From the NCBI GenBank assembly GCA_964034945.1, contig OZ035961.1, positions 42,436,184 to 42,500,183 on the forward strand: a DNA stretch of 64,000 nt, in the 5' to 3' direction. Below, one piece after another: positions 57,001-64,000 of this stretch. The notes under the pieces are model-generated. The model ran no database searches, was not told the DNA's origin, and saw only the letters and a program-made list of their open reading frames with translations. How positions within the stretch are numbered: the first letter of the stretch is position 1; each line of letters opens with the position of its first letter. Both the position numbers and the translations under genes were made by a program. The stretch comes from Chrysopilus asiliformis (taxonomy: Eukaryota > Arthropoda > Insecta > Diptera > Rhagionidae).

Positions 57001-58708
57001 GCTTAAAAAGTCACATTTAACTACACTGCAACCTTGATAAGTCGATATTGATGGGAAAAAAGAAACTTCGAGTTATCGGGGTGTCAAGATATCGAGGTTT
57101 GACTTATCGGAGTAATTGTTGGAAAACTTCGATTTATCGACATCAACGATGAATAGTGATGCATATTTTAGGGTTGCAAAAAAAGAATGTCTAACATTTT
57201 TGTTCGCGATAAGGGCCCGTTTCCATTGCTGGCAAGTAGATAAAAATCAAGTAGGTCATTCATTTACACGTATTTGGCATTTGCCAGACAGCAATCTGAC
57301 ATTCGGTTCAAAAGCTAGGTTGAAAAAATCCTTTATCTTCTATATATATAAAAATGGATGTTTGTTTGTTTGTCTGTCTGTTTGATATTACAAAACTCAA
57401 AAACTACTTGACCGATTTTTACGCGGTTTTTTGTAAAATGATCTGCGTTGCTATAGGAGATTTGTAGATTTTCAAAATTCCAAGCAGAAGGTCGTGTAAG
57501 GATAACTAAAATATCCTTTTTCCCATTTTTTCCGGGAAAAATCGGCATAAGGGGGTTTCCGGGGTCGCTGATCGCGAATCCGGTGTTAGATTTTTAAAAT
57601 TCTGCTTATCACGAATCTGGTGTTGGAATTTCTAAATTCGAAACGGAAAGTCTTGTAAGGAAGACGTTTTTTCCCAAAGTTTTTAAGTCATTTATGGTTT
57701 TTTAGCATTCTAAAGTTTATACAAAAAACTGACCACGAAGGGTCTGCTAGTTAAGTATAAAATGACAATCGGAATTTTTTTTTTGACAGTAAGTACTAAA
57801 CCCAAAACTAAACCGACTTCCAACTTCGTGACAAGTAAACGCACACATAGCCCCGACGAACCGCGTGTACCGACGAGCTACTTCCGACCAGTAGACAGTC
57901 GTGGAAACGGGCTTCAAAGGCCCGATTTTTTTGTACACTCTTTTTACCCACGATAAACTTGGTTTGAAATAAACGATAAATTTGGTTTGAATATCGTTAT
58001 TATGACGTCTAGTCTCTATCAGAAACTGCTAAATTTCGGCTTACCAAGCTTAACTGCCAAGTTATCGAGCTAAAATAACATTGAGTAATGTAAAGGGGTT
58101 GAAAAAATCTTCGATTTATTGAGGAATTCGAGTTATCGAAGTTTAACTTATTGAGGTTATACAGTATAACCACAAGCAATGCCAGTTTTACCATTTTAAT
58201 TTTTCTACTTTCTCAAATTTAATATTTTTATCGTTCCCCATAATTTTTAAACATTTTAAGGTGCCGTTTGCACCTGACACTTGATTCCGCGAATTTTAAT
58301 TCTTCGACAATAAATTCATATTTACACTACGACCCAAAATTTAGAAATTTATGCCTAAAATACGCCCGAATCCGAATTTTTCCAAATAAATTTAAATTTT
58401 GACAACTTTTGCTAAATATTTTTATTCTGCGATAGATGAATAAAATTCGCGGAGAAATTCAAGAAAAAATCGCAAGTGTAAACGGGACCTAAAAAATTTC
58501 GTTTAAATAATAAATTTTGATGTTTTTTTAATAATAAATAATTTTTTTAATGGCACTAAAATTTAATGAATTTTTTAATATGTTTTTTACAGGTCGTTTG
58601 GCCTCTACACCAGACAAAGGAGTTCCTGATATGACAGCAATATCAGACATCGATGAAAATGGAATAAATAGAAATCTGATGATTCGATACCAAAAAGACC
58701 AGATTTAT
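45089..58708 (+). CDS. Unconventional myosin heavy chain, first two coding exons
   Basis: Exon 1, 45089-45113, encodes MAVPVFLEG up to a G|GTAAGT donor; exon 2, 58593-58708, begins after tgttttttacag with GT and restores the codon. Joined, they read MAVPVFLEGRLASTPDKGVP, then DMTAISDIDENGINRNLMIR and YQKDQIY. This is the start of a myosin motor domain: the GV-DM...L..RY....IYTYTG pattern just before the converter of the P-loop half. The style fits MyTH4-FERM myosins (class VII, X or XV); the class is not decided from so little. Exon 2 ends at a TAT|GTATCC donor, and the expected TYTGSILVAVNP continuation was not found to the right edge, so the remaining exons lie outside. The 13.5-kb intron is filled with repeats. 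Confidence 0.7.
45230..45765. other. GC-richer open block in the myosin intron
   Basis: About 500 bp of clearly higher GC than its surroundings, open for 100-130 codons in two plus frames (for example GPFPGNDDDERVSPISRH). It could be an alternative first exon or promoter region of the myosin, or an unknown repeat. No family recognised. Confidence 0.25.
46011..46606 (+). mobile_element. DINE-1-like element, family A, copy 4
   Basis: Full-length copy with the longest gacagacagacggacgg tract (46395-46470), 5' palindrome and 3' hairpin. Inside the myosin intron. Confidence 0.7.
47714..47850. mobile_element. Fragment of the 19372-19832 MITE family
   Basis: gccgcggtcacacgatgatg, ttttgccagc and gtagtagcaacgcactag match the ends and interior of 19372-19832, but most of the element is missing. 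It abuts a DINE-1-like fragment. Confidence 0.55.
47860..48116 (-). mobile_element. DINE-1-like element, family A, copy 5 (partial)
   Basis: Only the 5' half in reverse orientation, ending at the GCTTTTGTTATG terminus; the microsatellite and 3' hairpin are absent. Confidence 0.65.
48803..49696 (+). mobile_element. Decayed mariner-like element
   Basis: Inverted ends AAGGTTCTTTCAATAAGGAC and the complement of GGGTCTTTCAATAAGGACGC, flanked by TA (48801-48802, 49697-49698). The transposase is broken: a start like MEGYIVEQRV near 48918, then IIFSDEGG, a stop, then NFRIWGDTNPYEIQQHQIHL, NVWFQQDGATCHTAHATMGI, a small deletion and shift, then LTPLDFFLWSYLKSQVYANK read in another frame. Related to, but distinct from, the 21853 mariner. 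Confidence 0.8.
49968..50285. repeat. CT-rich microsatellite
   Basis: About 320 bp of CT repeats interrupted periodically by cattttctctt. It directly adjoins the 3' end of the minus-strand LINE A fragment. Confidence 0.9.
50286..50945 (-). mobile_element. LINE A 3' fragment, copy 1, split by a MITE
   Basis: Read on minus, the pieces 50945-50920 and 50498-50286 are the C-terminal end of a LINE reverse-transcriptase polyprotein (RMRRELGCKTGGHRRVTE and a following ...LETGCSAERERE). They match the copy at 52935-53760. A 421-bp MITE separates them. Confidence 0.65.
50499..50919. mobile_element. hAT-like MITE, TAGGGATGTCAAA ends
   Basis: Ends TAGGGATGTCAAA and TTTGACATCCCTA. Interior filled with ccggttaaaccggt-type short repeats. 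The flanks ATAACCAG and ATGACCAA are a diverged 8-bp duplication; the unoccupied LINE copy at about 53237 reads atgaccaa. This fits hAT. Confidence 0.7.
50946..52934. other. Intron spacer
   Basis: Within the myosin intron. AT-rich, with a somewhat GC-richer section at 51640-52250 that has open stretches of 60-100 codons but no recognisable protein. Nothing supported. Confidence 0.4.
52935..53760 (-). mobile_element. LINE A fragment, copy 2
   Basis: Minus-strand reading shows the end of a LINE reverse transcriptase with shifts: LYRTLILLVLMYSSETWVLS, then RRIFGPTHGG and later PVGWSC / NESDPARKVF and QLGCKTGGHRRVTGPLARD. The order RT end, zinc-knuckle-free tail is typical of jockey/RTE-like insect LINEs; the clade is uncertain. 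An 88-bp hairpin is inserted at 53041-53128. Confidence 0.65.
53041..53128. mobile_element. 88-bp hairpin insertion in LINE A
   Basis: Ends AGGAGTGGTATTCCGTAACT and the near-complement AAGTTACGGGATACCACTCC. The other LINE copy reads gcatcctggtcaacg uninterrupted at about 50387, so the insertion is precise. Target duplication is 0-3 bp and ambiguous because the ends overlap the target. Confidence 0.7.
54070..54552 (-). mobile_element. DINE-1-like element, family A, copy 6
   Basis: Reverse orientation: TTTTATACCCGTATGG 3' hairpin first, a short gtctgtccgtccg tract, then the gccagattggcaattat palindrome and GCTTTTGTTAT end. Preceded (53830-53880) and followed (54570-54650) by similar ggactgaaatcggtt stretches of unknown repeat. 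Confidence 0.7.
55037..55112 (-). ncRNA. tRNA-like sequence (pseudo-tRNA or SINE head)
   Basis: The minus strand has a good A box (TGGCTCAGTCAGCTAAG) and B box (GGTTCAAGTCC) at tRNA spacing. The acceptor, anticodon and T stems pair poorly, so it is not a functional tRNA by inspection. It is more likely a tRNA-derived SINE fragment or pseudogene, adjoining the MITE at 55119. Confidence 0.4.
55119..55541. mobile_element. MITE family with copies in both orientations
   Basis: Ends GAATTGCCCCGACACGACAT and complement-like TGTAGTGTCGGGCCAATT, with gttcggacgac-free interior containing caaagttgtcctccacatac. A second copy, opposite orientation, is at 61597-61987. Both preserve an open stretch (SNEKQMTFRTTKFAELYVED) by sequence conservation, not evident selection. 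Confidence 0.6.
55921..56398. mobile_element. 478-bp MITE with TAA duplication
   Basis: Long inverted ends AGGAGCCGCTCCATTGCCAT and complement, about 45 bp, flanked by TAA (55918-55920, 56399-56401). No coding capacity. PIF/Harbinger-type. Confidence 0.8.
57024..58164. mobile_element. Pogo/Tc1-like element with nested helitron-like insertion
   Basis: Left end CACTGCAACCTTGATAAGTC and right end reading, inverted, CTGTATAACCTCAATAAG, flanked by TA. Inner repeats of cgagttatcg near both ends. A helitron-like element (57339-57750) is nested. Ends are diverged, so this is older than the pogo-like copies at 26359 and 43845. Confidence 0.45.
57339..57750 (+). mobile_element. Non-autonomous Helitron-like element
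   Basis: Begins TCTATATATATAAAAATGG, has a gtttgtttgtctgtctg tract and ends ggtctgCTAG before T, the TC...CTRR pattern of Helitrons. No target duplication, as expected. No Rep-helicase coding. Confidence 0.5.
58260..58489. mobile_element. 230-bp MITE with TAA duplication
   Basis: Ends GGTGCCGTTTGCACCTG and, inverted, GGTCCCGTTTACACTTG, extended inward by cgcgaattttaattc-like arms. TAA on both sides (58257-58259, 58490-58492). It ends about 100 bp before myosin exon 2. Confidence 0.7.
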
Positions 58709-59179
58709 GTATCCTTTTTTAAACTAATTTTTTTACAGCAGAAGAAGAGTTTTACTTCTAGATTTTTTTTTTGTAACGAGCTGTTCATTGAATACGTTAC
58801 ACATTTAACGTTACACAGAAGGATTTGCGGGCCTACACTAAAAAGAAGGAAATTAGCATGATGTATCTACTGTACATAAAAAATAACCCACTTTTAAAAG
58901 CATATAGGGAAAAAGAATATGATTTATTACTATACTTGGGATTGGGGTTTCTTAAACACATCAATATTCCGTTAAATACCCTCCAGAACCAATGCACGAT
59001 TTGGCCAAATGTGTTTTTGACTAAAACCAAAATTCAGACGTTTTCGATCAGATTACTAGGGATGTCTGCGAATTGAGCTGAGCGAATTTTTATGGGGGAG
59101 ATAAAACAATTGTTATAAAAAAGTCTTCTTTTTGTGATTGAAAGCTAATTGGCAAAAGTAATGTTCGTCAAAGTTATTG

Positions 59180-59516
59180 TTTGGGAAGACTCTACATTCG
59201 AATTTGGAGTTCCACCGAAATTTCCCAACTTATTCCTCCACGGTATATTTTCCCTAGACCCTCTCGCGCAGTTACACGCGCATACGTCTTCTGCCATGGG
59301 GCTCCCGGTTTTCATACAGTATAGTTTAGGAATTCCTTCATTTCGCGAACAACAAGACTTTGGAACGATTTACCATTCGATGTGTTCCCCCCGGACTATA
59401 ACCCGCAGAAGTTCAAGGAAAACATAAACCGTCATCTCCTTTCGTTCTTCCGACCATCCTGAGCTATGCTCCAGCATTAAAGGGTCTCTCCCTAAGCTCT
59501 GGTTAAAACTATAAAA
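59180..59516 (+). mobile_element. LINE B 3' fragment, copy 2
   Basis: Frame-shifted end of a LINE protein: RTTRLWNDLPFDVFPPDYNP then QKFKENINRHLLSFFRPS, the WN-LP...VFP..Y...FK..NRHL pattern of insect non-LTR elements. The 3' end ctaagctctggttaaaac-tataaaaaaa matches 36715 and 62526 copies. Confidence 0.65.
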
Positions 59517-59565
59517 AAAGTAAATATTTTTGTTTAGCCTGCGACGAGTTATGAAACACATTATA

Positions 59566-59761
59566 CACAGAGCTTCTATAGAACAGAGGTTAAAATCACA
59601 CTGAGCGGCAAAAAATATGGCGTGAAATATGGGACTTTATCATTAGCACAAGCAGAAAAAAGCTTTCGTAAAGCTTTCGAGCTAATGATAAAGTCCCATA
59701 TTTCACGCCATATTTTTGTCGCTCAGTGTGATTTTTACCTCTGTTCTATAGAAGCTCTGTG
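59566..59761. mobile_element. 196-bp perfect-looking hairpin element
   Basis: CACAGAGCTTCTATAGAACA ... complement, arms of about 88 bp with few mismatches around a short centre (aagcagaaaaaagctttcgt). Both borders are TA-rich (tata / cattata), so the target duplication is not certain. Confidence 0.7.
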
Positions 59762-59769
59762 CATTATAG

Positions 59770-61185
59770 ACGTTTATGTTGGAAATGTACCAATAAATGT
59801 AGGAAAAATCGAACTTTTTAAATTGCTGTATCTTCCAAACGAATTTTCCGATTGTAACTATATTTTGTGTAGATGATTTTTTTAATATAGCTAAAATATC
59901 AATCTGCTAGAGTTAGAAAATCGAGGAGTTGTCATACATTTTTTTAAAAAAATGTCCAAAATCTTGAATTTTTAATTTGTTATATTGTTTCTAACGGTTT
60001 GTTCTGAAGAAACACCGAAAATTTGAAGCGAATTGGTGAAATGGTTTGCTCCGTAAAACATTTTATGTCTCCCTTCTTTTCCTTACCACAGCTTTTTTTT
60101 GTCACCGTAAAACGCATAGATACTGTGAAAGGGGGGAGGGGGTGCAATTGTTTTTTGTGTAAGAGACATGTAAAACTGTATTTTAAACATATTTTGTCTT
60201 TATAATTATTTCGATGTGTCTAACCGTGTGTGAGTAAATCGCAAAAAACTATTCCATTTGTATGGGAGAAAGGAGATGAAAGGGGAGCCGAATAATATTT
60301 TTTTCGCGTACGAACCATCTTCGAGAATATCGTAATCTTTGTGATAAATATGTTGCTAGTAGCTGTTGCTGTTTTTGTGTGGTGGAAACTCAAAAATTTA
60401 ATATGTCTCACCTCGAAAACTAGTTTGTATATATTTATTTTTACTCTGTATTAATAATTTTGTGAAATTTTATCCACATTACTATTATTTTTATTAATAG
60501 AAATTGCAGTACATATGGTTGAACTTTATTTCACAAAGCAATTAAATTGTAATTGTGGACCATATGTCCAAACACATTGAATGGCTACAATTAGAATTTC
60601 AGATGTTAATGATTTCTTTCGTCCTCTAATATGTGTCTAAGAAATACATACCTTATTTTTTTAGTTTGTTTTTAAAGCCATAAAATGATGTTTGTTGTCT
60701 TTTAGCACATTAATGATCCCACAGGTAACCAAGAAACATATTTGGCGGGAATATCTAACTTTTAACGTGACAATGAACTAAAATACGTTGGGAATTTCCA
60801 AAGTACCACATTGGGTTATATTAGGTACATATTTTAGCGATTGTTGTATCACATCCTTACCATTCAACAAATTAATGTGTCCTACCCCATATTGAGTAAA
60901 AACGTGATGACATACAAGAAAAAAGTATTGCTTTTTTGTAGAGAATATTTTCGCATATTGCTCATTTGCGCTTGAAAAGCGTAAGGAATCAAACACATAT
61001 ACAAGAATGGGTTTAGTCGTTTTTGAAAAACTGGAATGCTACACAGTATTATTCTTTTATTTCCTGAGGTTTGACTAAGGACCGTATTCAGGTAACTGTT
61101 CGTATTTTCCTGTTATAATTCCTCCTGCCTTGTATCTCTCTAAATTGAGATTTGAAAAACTTCCCATTTCATTATCACAAAAAAA
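59770..61185. other. Spacer
   Basis: AT-rich sequence with no supported gene or repeat. The myosin motor continuation was specifically looked for here and not seen. Confidence 0.4.
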
Positions 61186-61544
61186 CATAACAAAAGCTAT
61201 AATAGCCAATCTGGCAATTATTGAAAACCCTTATGGTGATATGGCATTGTTCGAAGTTTAAGTGAACGGCGAACAGTTGAATCAAAATTCCACTTTGAAG
61301 TAAAAATTTTCAATAAGATTTTTTTTAAATTTATTCCAATCGGATTTTGATGTATGTAGAATTATATCCTAAATAACTTTTGTTTTTGCACCGTTTTTGA
61401 GATATTCGCAAAAAACGTTTTCCTTCGTATGTGAGGTACCCCCCCTAATGGTCGATTTTTGCCCATTAACGAACTTAGCCTTGGATTTTACAAACGGTAA
61501 GGCAAATTTAATATACGCTTTGGTTTCACCTTTGGGTATAAAAA
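61186..61544 (+). mobile_element. DINE-1-like element, family A, copy 7
   Basis: 5' palindrome (one mismatch, aatagcc) and a 3' end GGGTATAAAA. The central microsatellite and the gatgacgggatcttggcg part are deleted. Confidence 0.65.
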
Positions 61545-61596
61545 TCATTGGAAATTTGTCATCTTTTGTGCCAAAATAGCTACAATATAGTATCTT

Positions 61597-61987
61597 ATGC
61601 AGCTGTATACAATCAATCCGACCAACTTTGTCGTCGTAAAAAGTTGAATCGAATGTAACTTTTGTCGGTCAGCTCGCAGACAAAATTTCATGGTTGATGC
61701 AAAATGAAATCTTATTGGGGGCCATATAATCTAACATTCGTCACTCAAGGGGAAATTAAACAAAGTATTAGGAAAAATAGTTCGTATGCTATGTTGCTTA
61801 CATTCACATTCCTAACTTGTATGACAATTGGTAACAAAAAATGTTATATGTGGATCACCGTTCCATTGCCAAAATCAAATGAAAAGCAAATGACATTTAG
61901 AACAACAAAGTTTGCGGAATTGTATGTGGAGGACAACTTTGTCGCCGTAATCTGTCGCCGTGAATGTTGTGTCAGACCAATTGTATT
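61597..61987 (+). mobile_element. MITE copy matching 55119-55541, inverted
   Basis: Shares caatccgaccaactttgtcg, gcttacattcacattcctaa and gtttgcggaattgtatgtgg with 55119-55541 in the opposite orientation; ends near gtgtcagaccaattgta. Left boundary approximate. Confidence 0.6.
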
Positions 61988-62525
61988 CCGGCTTTTAGAA
62001 CGGTTGTCATTCAATTCGTTGACTTTCGTTCCGGTTTCGGCTGAATTTTACGTAAGCAATAATCGTTCTTGATTTTCTAAGTTTTTTTTTGTAATGTTTT
62101 TATGTCACAAACATTTTTGACTTTTATTTGGAGAAAAACCAAGTATTTTTTTGGCTCTGGTAGAAAAACTGTCAAAAATTCGAGATAAAATTGTACAGTA
62201 CATATCAATTTTTATTGGACATTCGAAGATGTTTTTTTTAACAGACTAGGCATGTCTGCTCTAAAAATTCCATTAGGATCGTGGTTCAAGTTTGGAGGCT
62301 AGTCGTCAGAATCAGATTAACTGAATTTTAATGCGTGTATGTTTAGTACTCAGTTTAAGTTATTATCCTCCGCTTTGTGGAAACGACAAACCAAGTCCAA
62401 AATTCCTGTTACCCCAGTGTGAGATAAAGCTAGCTCTGACGAAGGTCAACTATCTTCCAAACTAGGAATTGGCTTCTAGGGCGTTATTAAGAGTAATTAT
62501 AACTGACGTATTAAGCGAATTTTTA

Positions 62526-62937
62526 TCAGATCCCTTCAATCCATGAACTATTGGACCGAATTCAAAAACATGCGATCCGACTGATTGGAGACAAGTCTTT
62601 CAAAGATTCATTACCGTTTCTCGAGCATCGTCGCTCGTTTGGGGTACTCAGCATTTTCTATAGATATTTCCATGGGAAATGTTCCATCGAAATTTCTCTA
62701 CTTATTCCTCCACGGTATGTTTTTCCTGGACCCTCTCGTCGCGCACGACTTCTTCCTTGAGCCTCCCCGTTTTCGTACAGTAAAGTTTAGGAGTTCCTTT
62801 ATTCTACGAACAACAAGACTTTGGAACGATTTACCATCGGATGTGTTCCCCCCGCACTATAACATTCTTCGGACCATCTTGAGCTGTGCTTCGCAATTAA
62901 GGGATCTTCCCCTAAGCTCTTGCTGAAACTATAAAAA
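62526..62937 (+). mobile_element. LINE B 3' fragment, copy 3
   Basis: Best-preserved LINE B copy: LLDRIQKHAIRLIGDKSFKD, SLPFLEHRRSFGVLSIFYRY, FHGKCSIEISLLIPPRYVFP, then after a shift FRSSFILRTTRLWNDLPSDV. This is the C-terminal end of a non-LTR reverse transcriptase. Ends with ctaagctcttgctgaaac and A-rich tail. Confidence 0.7.
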
Positions 62938-62939
62938 AC

Positions 62940-64000
62940 CCCCTCATTCATACAACATTCCAACTGGTATTCAAAATTTCTTATATTTCTGGTATAATTT
63001 GAGTACAGGCAAAAATAATTCGTAAAATTTATTATGTCAGTCAACATTTAAAAATATCATAAAAATTCTTTTAACATAAAAAAGACATAACTACTCGAAA
63101 TGTGCGTGTAAGATAGTGCTTACAATTATTGCATTATGATAGTAATTACCCGATTTGCATTTTGCACTTGAACACATGTAATCCGATTGCATGCAATCTA
63201 TAGGTTTCCCATGCTATTAGCAACACAAACTGCTCGATTAAATTTGCAGTGAGATACAAAAAAGTAAAATAACCGTATCGACTCCAATGATTAGTCATAC
63301 GTGGAAACTGTAGAATAGTAAGTCATAATGATATTTGCATAATGAATCAACGAAGATAAAATGCGACATCGTGCTCAGATTTCGTTGTAAAAAGCATAAA
63401 ATTATGGGGAAAGCCCAAAACTATTAAACATATGAAAGAAAGTGGAACTTTTCGGTGATAAATTCAATCATTCCACAGCAAAAACGTAATCAAAACATTT
63501 TTTTCTGTTTTTAACATCTGTGATGTCGTCCAGACGTTTAATTAAATGTTTCTTTTAGTCGTATGAGTGATTGCTGCGGAAGAAGAATCTATTTCACTTT
63601 CCTCGTACGTGGTCACAAAAAAACATATTTAGCGCGGTTCTATTGTGAAATGAACTGTTTTAAAATATGCAACATGAGAATGGTCTGTCCAAGTCCAAAC
63701 AAAAGCAATTTATCTACCGTCATCTGAAACTGACATTCATTCAATTTAGTCAATCCAGTCTACTATACTATTTTTGTGACGACTCGACTAGACTTGTCTG
63801 AAGAGAAAAATTTATGCGATCCGTATTTACCTGATATACACAATTTAAGGTCGAAGTTCTCTAGCATATCTACATATTTTTTCGTCCCATTTTATAAAGA
63901 TATATTTACTAGACCAATCAGCAGTGCTTGTTTAATAATTTCTTAAAATCACATTTCTTTATATTTTAACAAGTTATAGAAATAACATCAATAACCAAAA
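62940..64000. other. Right-edge spacer
   Basis: No gene, repeat or exon recognised to the end of the window; composition is ordinary AT-rich spacer. Confidence 0.4.

Noticed and set aside
58825..59076. Continuation of the myosin motor after exon 2
   Set aside because: The frame shows none of the expected motor motifs (TYTGS, GESGAGK); it is unrelated AT-rich sequence.

Overview
The window reads as nuclear DNA of an insect, most likely a dipteran. Its host genes are intron-containing, with short GT-AG introns, and best match fly proteins: a Plc21C-type phospholipase C-beta, SCCPDH-like oxidoreductases, NAXE, CHRAC-14/POLE3, NDUFA4, a MADF-BESS protein, TMEM39 and a class VII/X/XV-type myosin. 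AT-rich spacers are packed with transposons, including a repeat that resembles the dipteran DINE-1/helentron type. The species is not determined; all assignments come from reading translations and repeats by eye.

Layout. 1-1.7 kb: the last visible exons of a Plc21C orthologue on the minus strand, running off the left edge. 2-6.3 kb: broken or orphan gene pieces (two unassigned candidate exons, a frameshifted Nup37 copy, and a coiled-coil gene whose exon is split by a MITE with a clean 3-bp target duplication). 6.3-9.25 kb: an intron-less, same-strand cluster of a P-element-like transposase, a C2H2 protein and a C2H2/PHD-like protein, followed at once by a duplicated palindrome-plus-TATA unit. 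This is the most unusual block here. 11.7-28.8 kb: a tandem duplication of a five-exon SCCPDH-like gene, both copies with intact reading frames; the two copies serve as each other's empty-site control for at least one later insertion. The spacer holds pogo-like, mariner, DINE-1-like and foldback elements. 29.9-33.6 kb: a Penelope-like retroelement with a 15-bp target duplication and inverted arms, its left arm carrying a nested hAT-like element with an 8-bp target duplication; that nested element contains a decayed Harbinger nuclease.

33.9-42.5 kb is the compact housekeeping block: NAXE, CHRAC-14, NDUFA4, then a divergent pair (MADF-BESS on minus, TMEM39 on plus). From 45.1 kb the first coding exon of an unconventional myosin is joined in frame to an exon at 58.6 kb across a 13.5-kb intron that acts as a sink for repeats (DINE-1-like copies, a mariner, two LINE families, foldbacks, a long CT microsatellite). 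The rest of the myosin lies beyond the right edge.

Seven MITEs with 3-bp TAA/TTA target duplications, from several families, plus the Harbinger nuclease remnant, point to repeated PIF/Harbinger activity in this genome.
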